Below are positions 35,295 through 45,266 of a DNA stretch of 64,000 nucleotides, piece by piece. Location: assembly GCA_964510575.1 (NCBI GenBank), contig CAZECN010000009.1, positions 1 through 64,000 on the forward strand. The letters run 5' to 3'. This DNA is from CALKYB01 sp964510575. Its GTDB lineage: Bacteria; Bdellovibrionota_C; UBA2361; SZUA-149; CALKYB01. Below the pieces are notes generated by a model, which saw nothing but the letters and a program-made list of their open reading frames with translations, ran no database searches and had not been told where the DNA came from. Position numbers and translations under genes: made by a program. The first letter of the stretch is position 1, and each line of letters starts with the position of its first letter.

Positions 35295-36184
35295 AAGCTC
35301 TCGTAACCGGATCTTCAGGTCTTGTAGGAAAAGCTTTCATTGAAAGCTGTAGTGAAAAAAACACAGATCCCATTAAAATGGTGCGCTCCGAGCCTAAGCT
35401 TTCAGGGGACTCTAGCACTCATCTTTGGAAACCACTTGAAGTAGTTAAGGACTTACCAAAAGCTGATGCTGTCGTGCATCTTGCTGGAGAAGGAATTCTT
35501 GGACTTTGGTCTCAAGCTAAAAAAGAACGAATGACTAAAAGTCGAGTCGAATCCACTAAAAACCTCTGCAGAAGTCTGATTGAATCAGGCTCTATACCTA
35601 AAGTATTTGTTTGTGCCAGTGGTATCGGAATTTATGGCAGTAGAGGAGATGAGATTCTTACTGAGCAAAGTAGACTAGAAGATGATCTCTATCTTTCTAA
35701 ACTAGCTCAAGACTGGGAAGACGCTTGCTCAGAGATTAAAGATGTGGGAACCCGTGTAGTGAATTTGAGAATTTCGGTAGTCCTTAGTCCGAAAGGCGGT
35801 GCTCTTCAAAAAATGTTACCCGCTTTTCGCCTAGGTCTTGGAGGTCCACTTGGTAGTGGCAACCAGTGGATGAGTTGGATTAGTCTTGAGGACCTGGTTA
35901 AGGTTATTCATTTTTCAATTGAGAACGAATCTCTCGAAGGCCCTATCAATGTCTGTAGCCCCGGGACTGTAGACAATAATACCTTCGCCAAAGCTCTTGG
36001 TAGCAAGTTAGGTAGACCCACATTCTTCAGAGTTCCTGAGTTTGTATTAAAAACGGTCGCTGGAGAAATGGCTCAAAATACTTTTTTAATTAGCAACAGG
36101 GCAGAGCCTCGATTGCTTACTGAATCTGGTTTTAAGTTCAGTCACCCTACATTAGAGGATTATTTCAACACCGCCTCACTATGA
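35291..36184 (+). CDS. SDR-family nucleoside-diphosphate-sugar epimerase-like protein (YfcH/TIGR01777)
   Basis: A 297-residue atypical short-chain dehydrogenase. LVTGSSGLVGKAF is the Rossmann glycine motif, GEGILGLWSQAKKERMTKSRVEST and SGIGIYGSRGDEILTE are diagnostic of the YfcH/TIGR01777 family, and the C-terminal DUF1731 part (PEFVLKTVAGEMA...) is present. The start is a TTG that overlaps the stop of the VOC gene as TTGA. Biological substrate unknown. Last gene of the polX-nth unit. Confidence 0.9.
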   Translation: MKALVTGSSGLVGKAFIESCSEKNTDPIKMVRSEPKLSGDSSTHLWKPLEVVKDLPKADAVVHLAGEGILGLWSQAKKERMTKSRVESTKNLCRSLIESGSIPKVFVCASGIGIYGSRGDEILTEQSRLEDDLYLSKLAQDWEDACSEIKDVGTRVVNLRISVVLSPKGGALQKMLPAFRLGLGGPLGSGNQWMSWISLEDLVKVIHFSIENESLEGPINVCSPGTVDNNTFAKALGSKLGRPTFFRVPEFVLKTVAGEMAQNTFLISNRAEPRLLTESGFKFSHPTLEDYFNTASL

Positions 36185-36249
36185 AGAACTTCCTAATTTT
36201 GTTAGTATTACTAAGTAGATAATAAAGCACTAAAACTTAAGGTAAAATC

Positions 36250-36744
36250 ATGATTTCAAGTTCCGTCCGCGACAAGCTTTACCAACAAGTCAATCTCGAA
36301 CTAACCGCTGAATATGCTTATTTGGCCATGGCCGCCTGGTGTAAGGCGAGAGAATGGAGTGGGTTTGCTCAGTGGTTCTCTGCTCAGGCAGCTGAAGAGA
36401 GAGCTCATGGAATGAAAGTTATAGATTACTTACTCGACCAAGGCGAAGAAGTGCAGTTTTTAGCAATTGAAGAAGCCTCTACCAAATTCAAGTCTCTTCT
36501 AGAAATCATGGAAGCTTCACTTGCCCACGAACAAAAAGTTACCAAATCTTATAGCGAGCTAATGAAGCTAGCTCGAAAAGAAAATGACTATGCTACTGAA
36601 ATCTTCACTCAATGGTTCATAACCGAACAGGTTGAAGAAGAAGCAGCTGCAGGAGCAATCATTGAACGCTTGAAAAGAGCTGGTGACCATATAGGAGCAC
36701 TACAAAGTATAGATAGTCGGGTAATGTCAGACAGAGATCACTAG
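36250..36744 (+). CDS. ftnA: non-haem ferritin
   Basis: A 164-residue four-helix iron-storage protein. All ferroxidase-centre residues of bacterial FtnA are at their standard positions: Glu17, Glu50, His53, Glu94, Gln127 and Glu130. Cage ferritins oxidise and store Fe(II), limiting Fenton chemistry, which fits the nearby katG, Fur-type regulator and DNA-repair genes. An AAGG-rich leader precedes the ATG. It converges on the 36760-37452 gene with 15 bases between. Confidence 0.95.
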   Translation: MISSSVRDKLYQQVNLELTAEYAYLAMAAWCKAREWSGFAQWFSAQAAEERAHGMKVIDYLLDQGEEVQFLAIEEASTKFKSLLEIMEASLAHEQKVTKSYSELMKLARKENDYATEIFTQWFITEQVEEEAAAGAIIERLKRAGDHIGALQSIDSRVMSDRDH

Positions 36745-36759
36745 GGTTTAATTGGAATT

Positions 36760-37452
36760 CTAACCACTTTGATTAATTTGCGAATTGATCAGACTGGTTC
36801 CTAGATTTTTCTGTGGTCGCCTTGGTGGAATATTCATGAACTCCTCCACTAAATCACAAATAGCCCCAGATAGGTCCTTACCCTTGCCATAAAGCTGACT
36901 CTCGCACCTAATATTCCAGACATTTGGCAGAGCATATTGAAATTGCTTAGCTTGCCTTTTCTCATAAGAAGTTGAGTCGCTACAGGTTAAAACCAATGCA
37001 GGACAATCTATGCGATGGGCGTAAGAACGTGAATCAAACTCACCTCTTGATAGTCTTAGAGGCAAACCGAAAGGCAATACCCGTTCTACAAAATCAATCA
37101 CCGATTGAAAAAAGCCAGGTTCCAATCTAGTTGAAGGATTGATTAGAACTAGCCTACGACAAAGTTTACGGTCAGCTAGCGTTATTGCTTGGGCGATAAC
37201 TCCTCCGCCTCTAACCCCAATAATAGTTGCTCTCTTCACACCTAGATCTTTGATTCCTTTTACTAGAGCCTCTGAAAATTCTTCGAGATCTTCTGTGGAA
37301 GGCAAAGGAGAGTTTAATACTATCAGGTTTTTAAAACGCTCTTGAGAAAAACTACTTTTCTCTTCGACAAGCTGCTCTGGCAGATACACCAAGACCGCTT
37401 CGCCCTGAGCTAAAGAACCACGTACATCTAGATCTATTTTAAACTTACTCAT
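36760..37452 (-). CDS. alpha/beta-hydrolase-like protein lacking the nucleophile serine
   Basis: A 230-residue protein with alpha/beta-hydrolase strand order (NLIVLNSPLPST, RATIIGVRGGGVIAQAITLA, RRLVLINPS, CPALVLTCSDS). At the nucleophile elbow, where active enzymes have G-x-S-x-G, it reads GVRGG with Arg81 in place of Ser, so catalysis of the usual kind is unlikely. No late catalytic His is evident. No signal peptide. It starts 15 bases after the stop of the upstream surface-locus gene and may be its last member. Possibly a binding or scaffold protein. Confidence 0.6.
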   Translation of the reverse strand: MSKFKIDLDVRGSLAQGEAVLVYLPEQLVEEKSSFSQERFKNLIVLNSPLPSTEDLEEFSEALVKGIKDLGVKRATIIGVRGGGVIAQAITLADRKLCRRLVLINPSTRLEPGFFQSVIDFVERVLPFGLPLRLSRGEFDSRSYAHRIDCPALVLTCSDSTSYEKRQAKQFQYALPNVWNIRCESQLYGKGKDLSGAICDLVEEFMNIPPRRPQKNLGTSLINSQINQSG

Positions 37453-37467
37453 TACTCAAAAATAACG

Positions 37468-39129
37468 TCATTTAGTACTTAAACTGTAGTCGTCCACTAC
37501 CTTAGCACGATAAAGCTTAACTTCAGAGACACTCCAAGGAATGGCAGGATCGACTACTGTTTGCCTGAAAAGTAGCTTACTGACTATTATTTCCTGAGGA
37601 AAATCTAGAAAAACTTCACTATCTAGACCAAGGTAAGGATACCCATTCTTGATCCACTTAACAGGGCCTTCCCAGGGCGTATAGCGCTTATCGACAACAG
37701 TTCGTCCACTACCGGCTAAGGTATACTCAATCTCTAAGCCACGGGGGTATTCATAAATTAATCCACCTAGAAAAAGATCAACCCTAGTTATCTTCTCAGG
37801 CCTACTGAACTCGATTTCAAACCAACGAGTAGATGAATCAGGCCCCACAGCTCTCCACCAACTCGGAGTTTTTAAATCAGAAAGAAGAGCAATATCATTT
37901 TGACCTTCACCTGCTTTAATATTCCAGGGATAAGAAGGGTCTTCAAAAATTCTCTCAAGTTCTTCGAAATTTCTACGATTTCCCTCACCTGAAACTAAAG
38001 TCCATGCCCCTATATTGGAAGCGACATAGTTTGAAGGAGAAAAAAGTAAACCGTCTACATCAGTTTCATCACTTTTTTGATAGATAGACCTATTCTCAAT
38101 CACGTAATATTCAAGCGCCTCAATAGGAAGCAACCTCGAGACTAGGAATAGAATTGAAACTACAGAAACATAAATCAAACTCTTTTGATTGGCTGAAAAG
38201 CAAGCATAAACTAAAGAAAGGGCGGTTAGCGGAATTAATGGTCGCCAAAACAAACTAGCTAAGGACATTCCAGGAATTAGTTGACCTAAAAAAAACGAGG
38301 GAGAATGGTAAATCCCTCTTCTTTCTAAAGCCACTTCCAACAACACTAAAATAACTAAACAAAAGCCAGGAACAAGATATTTTCTTCTATTTGAACTAGA
38401 AAACACTGCTAGTATTCCCATCACGACAGCCATGAATAAAGCTATAACTTTCAGCTCAGAGAAATATTGATCTGCCAAAAGCATATTTGGTCTTGGGTCA
38501 GCACCCACCAATGATATAGGCCGCAAGTCAAAAATACTGGCTGGCACAAGTCTTGCCGAACTAGGGTAGTCTGGAAAAGGGTATTGCGGAAGATAAAATA
38601 CTCCAATCAAAAATAGAAAACCTGTAATCGATAACAGCCATCCAGCTTTATCCACTCTTAGAAAGAGTCCTAAAGCTAGGATGATAAAAACTCCAAATCC
38701 TGCAAGTGGCCCTGCCGTTAGCACCCAAATAAGTCCAGTAGCTAGCAAGGCTAGGCCCGTGTAAATTCCATTTTTTTTAACAAAACAAACGCTAGCAATG
38801 GCAAACCAAGGAAACCACTGCGCATGGGCTTCAAAAAAACGTACTCCAAATATCGCTAGCGTTAAACAAAAAGTAGAAGAAGCGGTCAGTAATCTGAATA
38901 GCTTTCCAGAGCCTGTGGATGTAGATTGTGAAAGAAATATAAGGCCAAGTAGGAAGATTAATCCCTGACCAAGTCTGTAGTTGAGACTTGAGGGCAAACT
39001 TTCTCCCTTAAATATTAGGTAGATTAAAGGATCAAGCCTTTCCCTGGAGATAAAATTTAAATCTCCGGTAAACTGATCCACAAGCAGTTGATTGAAATCC
39101 ACGCCTTCTATAATAGAAAAGAATAACAC
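37468..39129 (-). CDS. polytopic membrane protein with C-terminal discoidin-like domain
   Basis: A 553-residue protein from a GTG start. Residues 1-330 contain about ten membrane segments. The last 200 residues are soluble and read like an F5/8-type (discoidin) beta-sandwich: TRWFEIEFSRPEKITRVDLFLGG, then EYPRGLEIEYTLAGSG and ILF-type strands ending ...SEVKLYRAK. Such architecture occurs in GT-C-like glycosyltransferases with a periplasmic carbohydrate-binding part. The family is not recognised with certainty. It lies in a run of seven leftward genes. Confidence 0.65.
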   Translation of the reverse strand: MLFFSIIEGVDFNQLLVDQFTGDLNFISRERLDPLIYLIFKGESLPSSLNYRLGQGLIFLLGLIFLSQSTSTGSGKLFRLLTASSTFCLTLAIFGVRFFEAHAQWFPWFAIASVCFVKKNGIYTGLALLATGLIWVLTAGPLAGFGVFIILALGLFLRVDKAGWLLSITGFLFLIGVFYLPQYPFPDYPSSARLVPASIFDLRPISLVGADPRPNMLLADQYFSELKVIALFMAVVMGILAVFSSSNRRKYLVPGFCLVILVLLEVALERRGIYHSPSFFLGQLIPGMSLASLFWRPLIPLTALSLVYACFSANQKSLIYVSVVSILFLVSRLLPIEALEYYVIENRSIYQKSDETDVDGLLFSPSNYVASNIGAWTLVSGEGNRRNFEELERIFEDPSYPWNIKAGEGQNDIALLSDLKTPSWWRAVGPDSSTRWFEIEFSRPEKITRVDLFLGGLIYEYPRGLEIEYTLAGSGRTVVDKRYTPWEGPVKWIKNGYPYLGLDSEVFLDFPQEIIVSKLLFRQTVVDPAIPWSVSEVKLYRAKVVDDYSLSTK

Positions 39130-39177
39130 ATAATCGAAGGTGCCATTCTATATAGTGAATTTAATTGAGCAAAGACC

Positions 39178-41997
39178 CTACTGCCTTAAAATCGTAGGAA
39201 TAGTGAAGTTTCCTTCCTTTTTTCTATTAACCCAGGCAGAAATGACACTTCCAGCTGAACTATGCACCGTCACAACACCATAGTTATCAGCAAAATCAAA
39301 ATCATTTAGCCTTACCTGAGTTTGTCCATTAGCAGGAACTGACACTGCATGACCAAGTACTGCTGCAGAGCCATCTGATCTGACCATAGAAAGAAATGCT
39401 TCAGTTCGCTGATCAGTACTGTTTACAAGAAGCAAATTGGAGTCTTGTCCAAGAAACGTATTGTAGGATCCTCGCAAAACAAACCCCAAAGACTCCCTAG
39501 CTCTTACTCCATGCATGGCAACGATAGATCCAGAGGGATCTCTTTCATACTGCATATTAACGGCCATGACAGCTCCACCAGGTGACTCGACTACTCCTAC
39601 ACCTTTTTCACCTACTCCTAGTATTGCGTCTGTCACCAAATGAAAACTTGACTTTGGTGCAAGGAAGAATTGGAAGCTATCTCTCAAAAGTCCATTCTCA
39701 GAGTAAATTTGGACTGTCGCGTTCGTAGCTGAATTTCCAGGGTTCATTAGCTCAATGATTGCCGAAGAAGACTCTGTAGAAAGAGGTACCACTTGTCGCC
39801 CCTTGTTACCTGTTGACCCTTCTAACTGAAAAGCAGTAGCGAAGCTGTTGGCTCCCCACGGATTGTCATATAGATATCTAATGTTACGAAGCTGAAATAC
39901 TGCGTTTTTATTATCAGGCCTCCACTCGATCATTCCGTATCTTGAAGAACCCACCTCATGACCAGCAAAATCTCGTCTGGCACCAGCTTCAATTCTCACA
40001 TCCTGTCGACTTAAAACTGAACCTGTCTCATCATAAAAAATTAGAGAACCATTTTGAGCTCGCTCAGAATTATTAGTAATCTGAATCCAATTAGCTACAA
40101 TGTTACTAGCATCCCAAACATTAGCACTAGGTTGGAAAGTGTTGAATGATACAAATTGATTGCCAGTAATGCCATTTGTAAAAGGCATAGAGAAAGCAAA
40201 CTGAAAGTCACCTGGGGTAACATCAGCTTTGTAATAGACCATACGTCCATCAAGCTCCCCTTCTTCACCCGAATGGCTTAGACAAATGCGTCCGTAGGAG
40301 TTAGCCACTCGACCAGGCATGTCATGAACCAGTAAATCACACTGAGCCCCAGGTGCTATTTGGCAACTGGAATTTGAAACTGGATTTCCAGAAATATCGT
40401 ATAGAACCGCATTGGATTGAATAGTGTCTGAACTAAGATTTACCTGCTCTAAAATGTTCAGCATACCGTCGAGAAAACCATTCCATTCGCTACATAGGGT
40501 AGTTCCAAGAGCTTCAATAAAACTTCCAGAGTCCAGTGGATTACTTCCATCCACTAGCTCTTGCCCATCTTCTACTCCATCCCCATCGGTATCACTTTTC
40601 CTAGCGTTGGTTCCTGCAGCAAGCTCATCGATGTCGGTTAAGCCATCGTTGTCGTCATCATAGTCCCAAGCATCAATAACTCCATCTCTATCAGAATCGC
40701 CAGTAGGAACTGAGTTATTAGTCTTAAGCGGATCAGTCATGTAAAGCAGCACTTCCACTCCATCATCATAGCCATCTCCGTCTGAATCAGCTCTTCTTGC
40801 ATTAGTACCTATTCTTTTCTCTTCTACATCAGGAATGTTGTCGCCGTCCGTATCTACCAAAGTATGCAAGCGAATGGCTTGCTGGGCTGGTTGTCCAGCG
40901 ATAGAGCCAACTGAAAAACAAGAAGCAATAATTGGATCTCCAAAACTACCTCCCACCATATTTACATTTTTAAACTGATATAAAGATTCAGCAGCAGCAC
41001 TCTCTCCTGAGTAGAGTTCAGTATTCCATAGACCACTACTTTCTAGTTCTGAAACTTCAACACCACTGTAGTTTCCATAGGAGGCGCTAATTCGTTGATA
41101 ACGATTAACAACCAACGGTCTTCCTGAACTAGCATTGATAACTGCAGACCTCTCTCCCGAGAAGTTATTACTTACAAGAGAAACGTTCCAGCTTCGACCC
41201 GGCTTCTTAACAGCATAGTAAACGGCTAAGTCATACTCAGCACTTCCTGCAGGTCTAGACGACGTAAAATGAAGAGTCCCGTCTACCTCGAAACGAATAC
41301 TAGGTTTATTTCCAAAACTATGGCTTGAGTATTGAACTGTTTCAAATATCCAGCCCCCAGTCTTTTGTTGATATGCAATCTTTGGTTTTTGTTGATTGCT
41401 ATCATAATAAACTATAAGGGGAAGACCATTTTTTTGTATGGCGATATCGTTGCTTTCTCCAACGCCATTGGTTGGGTCTACTACTGAACTATCCCAACTA
41501 CTAGCAATACCTCGAGTGAAACGAAGAGCTCCGGTGGATTCACTATACCAAGCTACACAAATCTCATTGGCACAAACAGAGGCTGAGATTGATCCAGCTC
41601 CACCACCAGCACTATCAATGACTCGGTGAGACCAGCCATCAGAGGTTCTACGGCTAAGGTTAAGTTGACCTAAGAGATTATAGTAAAAAATATAAGCTTG
41701 ATTATTGTATACGGCGACCGCAGTATCTGAGTCTCGATTACCTGGGTTAGATCTGACTTTTTCGGTAAACCAATTTTTTCCCGCCTTTGAGGTATGGCGC
41801 AGGTCTCCGGTTCGGCTATTGAAATGAGCTAAAGAAGGAACATTACCAGGACCCAAAGTCATTGAAAGACCTTGTCCATCTCCCTCAGTACCAGTATCGA
41901 AGCCATCTAGGTCCAAAGCAGCTGATGAAGAAGCCACTCCCAACAAAACAACAGTGATAAGTAAAAAACCTACTAAATTTTTAGTGTATTCTCGCAT
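39178..41997 (-). CDS. secreted protein with beta-propeller-like region and thrombospondin type-3 repeats
   Basis: A 939-residue exported protein. A signal peptide covers about residues 1-27 (FLLITVVLLGVASSSA-A). Residues 30-370 contain repeats of the type SRTGDLRHTS, YNLLGQLNLSRRTSDGW and ESTGALRFTRG, suggesting a beta-propeller. Residues about 380-490 hold Asp-rich calcium-binding repeats (DTDGDNIPDVEEKRIGTN, DSDGDGYDDG, DYDDDNDGLTDIDE). The last 400 residues form Ig-like beta strands. No sortase or type IX tail is seen. Likely a cell-surface or secreted calcium-binding protein; partner unknown. Confidence 0.75.
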   Translation of the reverse strand: MREYTKNLVGFLLITVVLLGVASSSAALDLDGFDTGTEGDGQGLSMTLGPGNVPSLAHFNSRTGDLRHTSKAGKNWFTEKVRSNPGNRDSDTAVAVYNNQAYIFYYNLLGQLNLSRRTSDGWSHRVIDSAGGGAGSISASVCANEICVAWYSESTGALRFTRGIASSWDSSVVDPTNGVGESNDIAIQKNGLPLIVYYDSNQQKPKIAYQQKTGGWIFETVQYSSHSFGNKPSIRFEVDGTLHFTSSRPAGSAEYDLAVYYAVKKPGRSWNVSLVSNNFSGERSAVINASSGRPLVVNRYQRISASYGNYSGVEVSELESSGLWNTELYSGESAAAESLYQFKNVNMVGGSFGDPIIASCFSVGSIAGQPAQQAIRLHTLVDTDGDNIPDVEEKRIGTNARRADSDGDGYDDGVEVLLYMTDPLKTNNSVPTGDSDRDGVIDAWDYDDDNDGLTDIDELAAGTNARKSDTDGDGVEDGQELVDGSNPLDSGSFIEALGTTLCSEWNGFLDGMLNILEQVNLSSDTIQSNAVLYDISGNPVSNSSCQIAPGAQCDLLVHDMPGRVANSYGRICLSHSGEEGELDGRMVYYKADVTPGDFQFAFSMPFTNGITGNQFVSFNTFQPSANVWDASNIVANWIQITNNSERAQNGSLIFYDETGSVLSRQDVRIEAGARRDFAGHEVGSSRYGMIEWRPDNKNAVFQLRNIRYLYDNPWGANSFATAFQLEGSTGNKGRQVVPLSTESSSAIIELMNPGNSATNATVQIYSENGLLRDSFQFFLAPKSSFHLVTDAILGVGEKGVGVVESPGGAVMAVNMQYERDPSGSIVAMHGVRARESLGFVLRGSYNTFLGQDSNLLLVNSTDQRTEAFLSMVRSDGSAAVLGHAVSVPANGQTQVRLNDFDFADNYGVVTVHSSAGSVISAWVNRKKEGNFTIPTILRQ

Positions 41998-42182
41998 AAC
42001 TCCGATAAAACCTAAGTAATTACAGCTTTCTATAAAGCCCCCTATTCCTAGTAATTTAATCGGCAGTTTAGATCTAAAATCTTAACTTAATTACTCATAA
42101 ATATTGAAATAGACATAAAAATGACAAAATTGACCAATAACTCAGGGACTTTGATTGTCTATAGGGGAATCTATTACTGGTG

Positions 42183-44279
42183 CTAGTAAGTGAGATCGAC
42201 GGAAGATTTCCCGTCAGCTGGATTCTCAAAGAAGCGAAGACCGATGAACTCGACATCTTTGCTAGAACTCTTTCCAAAATCTTCAGTAAAGGCAGGGTGA
42301 CTAAAAATAGCTACTCCAGGTTCGCTGGAAATCAATTTAGGCAATCTTCGAAATTTAAGCACAACCTCTGCTGTGCTTGGCCTAACCCTAATTCCGTTTG
42401 GCAATAGTTCAACTTCACCATCACCTTCAAGAAACCACCCTAAGTTATCACTGGCTCTGGTAAACATAGTAAAATGTTTTCCTGAGTAAACTTTCGAATA
42501 TCTAGGATCACTATTACAAAACTCAACCCACTCCTTCTTGGCCGTAATCACCGAGCTTGCATTAACCAGATCTAAAAACTCCTCTACTCCCTCCGAACCA
42601 CGACTACGATAGTACTCAGGAATTGGGTCAGATGTAGACCACTTCGCATGATAAAAATCTGATGAATACATCGATACGCCAGTAATAGCTGGAAGAGGAG
42701 CTATGTGCCCTCCATCCTGACTAATGCCATGTGTGGAACCTAATTCATGAAGAACAAAACCCAGAAAGAAAACTCTCCCTTCGCCTGAATGCTCTAGCAC
42801 TGCATTCGATATATCTTTAAAATCTTTAGGCTCCAACACAAATTTCTCAGCAGATTCATTGGTCCATGCTGCTAGAGAGGCATAGGGGTGAACCAGTATC
42901 AAACCACTGGCTAACCAAACTGAAGTAAAAGCAATAATTTTCAGAACTCGCTCTGCTTTAAGAGCAGGAATTGTAAAGTTAAGCATCCAGGATAAATACC
43001 CAGCTGCTGGAAAAACTAGCATGAAACCAAGTGGCAAGGTCATTCTAGATAATTCTAATTGAGGCTTTAAGATCGTTCCAAAAAAACCGAGCCCCAAGAG
43101 CCATAAACTTACAGCTGCAAAGCAGACTTTTAACCACTTGTTCTTTAAAAATATAACTCCCGGCAATATAAAAATAATTAACAAAGGATTAAGTTTTCTT
43201 AAGTTCCTACCTAGAACCTTCTCTGCCTCTTCTACTCTTTTAGTCTCAGTACCGGAGGGCAATATTCCAGCATACCAACGATCTATTGGAGCTGCTTCAA
43301 GTTCACTTTCTCGCTCAGCAACCCCTGGCATCTCGCTGCCACCAACAAAAGAGAATACCTTGGACTCCTCGATAAAGACCTTAATCCAAGGTCCGTTGCA
43401 AAGGCCAAACAATGCAACAAACGCTAGGGCCAGTTTGAGTCTCTTAAAATCAACGCTAAGCATTATTTTGGCCAAACCCAGAACTACAAGGGGAATAAAG
43501 ACGAAGCCAGTAAGTGCCCAAGAAACTGCAAAGAAAGAGCCAAAAAGAAGATAGAAAACATCAGGCCAGCTAGCGTCTCTTTCTGCAAAAATTAGGCGAT
43601 AAATCAAAGCGAAAGTTAACGGGACACAAGCCGATGAAAAAATAAAACCTAGGGTGCCATATTTCAATAACCATTCGAAATACGAGAGTGAAGGAGCAAA
43701 GGCTAGTAAAGATGCGATAGCCGCAGTCTGACGATCTAAATCTATCAATCTAGCTGACAACCAAATCACAGCCGGGACAAGTATTAAGTATAGCCAAATC
43801 AGAATCAGATTATAAGCACCCAAACCCCAGTAGCCTCCTGAGATATCACTTAGATCGGTCAGGTAAATTATTGGTGAAGCTAAAAAGAAACAATTGAGCA
43901 TTCCTGAGGGTAGGAACTCACGAGCTGAGTAACCAGCATTCCAAAATGGATTATAAAAAGGAATATTCGGAAAATGCTCTTTCAGTAAGAAAAACCGATA
44001 AAGAAAACTTGGATGGTCGTCGCTAAAAAGAATCCGACCTCCAGAGTAATTCAAAAAGGAAATTCCAACCAACAGTCCACAAAATAATACCAGGGGATAA
44101 CAGAACAAAGGTACAATAGAGCGACTTATCACTAAAGCAGCCAGCAATCCTAAAAGAAGAGCAAATTTTGGTAAATCTGGTTGGGAATATAGAGTAAAAC
44201 CAGTTCCTGAATTATGGAAGAAAAGCGCAAAGCAAAGCGGTAGAACCAGTAAACCAGCAAATTTAAGATACTTTAACAT
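42183..44279 (-). CDS. large membrane protein, PTPS-related / GT-C-like
   Basis: A 698-residue integral membrane protein with about 12-13 segments. The first periplasmic loop contains SDDHPSFLYRFFLLKEHFPNIPFYNPFWNAGY, the pattern seen in the '6-pyruvoyl-tetrahydropterin synthase-related' membrane family (PF10131 type), which is a GT-C-like group despite its name. The C-terminal 200 residues are soluble. Start is ATG at 44279, 33 bases after the flippase-like gene. Probably transfers or handles lipid-linked sugars; substrate unknown. Confidence 0.7.
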   Translation of the reverse strand: MLKYLKFAGLLVLPLCFALFFHNSGTGFTLYSQPDLPKFALLLGLLAALVISRSIVPLFCYPLVLFCGLLVGISFLNYSGGRILFSDDHPSFLYRFFLLKEHFPNIPFYNPFWNAGYSAREFLPSGMLNCFFLASPIIYLTDLSDISGGYWGLGAYNLILIWLYLILVPAVIWLSARLIDLDRQTAAIASLLAFAPSLSYFEWLLKYGTLGFIFSSACVPLTFALIYRLIFAERDASWPDVFYLLFGSFFAVSWALTGFVFIPLVVLGLAKIMLSVDFKRLKLALAFVALFGLCNGPWIKVFIEESKVFSFVGGSEMPGVAERESELEAAPIDRWYAGILPSGTETKRVEEAEKVLGRNLRKLNPLLIIFILPGVIFLKNKWLKVCFAAVSLWLLGLGFFGTILKPQLELSRMTLPLGFMLVFPAAGYLSWMLNFTIPALKAERVLKIIAFTSVWLASGLILVHPYASLAAWTNESAEKFVLEPKDFKDISNAVLEHSGEGRVFFLGFVLHELGSTHGISQDGGHIAPLPAITGVSMYSSDFYHAKWSTSDPIPEYYRSRGSEGVEEFLDLVNASSVITAKKEWVEFCNSDPRYSKVYSGKHFTMFTRASDNLGWFLEGDGEVELLPNGIRVRPSTAEVVLKFRRLPKLISSEPGVAIFSHPAFTEDFGKSSSKDVEFIGLRFFENPADGKSSVDLTY

Positions 44280-44312
44280 TCCTTGGGTAATAAGAGGTGT
44301 CGGGTAGCTTAA

Positions 44313-45266
44313 TCAAGAAGTAGAGTCTTCACTCTTCCTAACATACAGCCATAGTAAGCCACCAAGCATGGCTATGACCATTACTTTTGCTCTAAGAACT
44401 ACCCCAACCCCTAATCCTTGAGCCTCTGTTGCTCCAATTCTCTGCAGAAAGAATAAAAACGCACCCTCTTGGATACCTATACCCGCTGGCGTAAGAGGCA
44501 CCATGCTTACAAGAAGCACCAAAGGCACTACAATAAACAGGCCCATAGGATCAGGATTCTCCCAACCTACAGCTCTAGCCGCAGCCCAAGTATTAAGAAC
44601 TGTACCTACATGAAAAGCCAGGGACAACATCATGGCTTTAACAAATAAGGGCATATTTCCTCGAGCCGACTCCATAGCAGAAAGAACCTTGGTCATAATA
44701 CTCTTTCCTTTTTTGCTATATTTCTCAGGTAAGAATCTGACCATCAGGGTCGTGGCTATAGATTCAAAGAGCTGGCAAAACTTTCTGGAGAAAAATATCA
44801 AAGCCAGGGCAACAGCACCTATGGCTACAATAAAAATTGCATACTCTACTCCAGCAGTGACTTTGGCTCCAAGGCAAACGAACGAAACTCCTAAAATAGA
44901 CATCGCCAAAAGTCCAGTGAATCTCTCCAAGAAGGTCGCAGCAAAAGCATCCTTTTGATTATTAAGGAAACGTCCTAAGTGATAACTACGGGCAATATCT
45001 CCACCAATGTAGGAAGGAGTAAAGGTATTGAAGAAATAGCCAACGGTGTAAAGCTTCATCAAATGAAGTATTCCGGCGTCATGACCGGCAGCTCTTACAA
45101 AAACCTGCCACTTCAAAGCACTAAGCCAAACCATTAAAATACCAATAAGAAACAGTAAGACTAAATAGTCGAGGCGTATATTGATTAGGGTATTGGCTAG
45201 CTCTCCGAAATCAACCAGCCAGGCTAAAAAACCAAATACAATTATAGTAAATAGGACCTTAATCAT
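44313..45266 (-). CDS. LPG_synthase_TM / UPF0104 flippase-like membrane protein
   Basis: A 317-residue protein with about eight membrane segments and the conserved blocks KLYTVGYFFNTFTPSYIGGDIAR, FLERFTGLLAM and PLTPAGIGIQEGAFLFFL, characteristic of the lysylphosphatidylglycerol synthase transmembrane family (PF03706). There is no C-terminal aminoacyltransferase domain, so it is not MprF; stand-alone members are linked to glycan or lipid export. Its ATG overlaps the stop of the upstream pyruvyl-transferase-like gene by one base. Confidence 0.85.
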   Translation of the reverse strand: MIKVLFTIIVFGFLAWLVDFGELANTLINIRLDYLVLLFLIGILMVWLSALKWQVFVRAAGHDAGILHLMKLYTVGYFFNTFTPSYIGGDIARSYHLGRFLNNQKDAFAATFLERFTGLLAMSILGVSFVCLGAKVTAGVEYAIFIVAIGAVALALIFFSRKFCQLFESIATTLMVRFLPEKYSKKGKSIMTKVLSAMESARGNMPLFVKAMMLSLAFHVGTVLNTWAAARAVGWENPDPMGLFIVVPLVLLVSMVPLTPAGIGIQEGAFLFFLQRIGATEAQGLGVGVVLRAKVMVIAMLGGLLWLYVRKSEDSTS

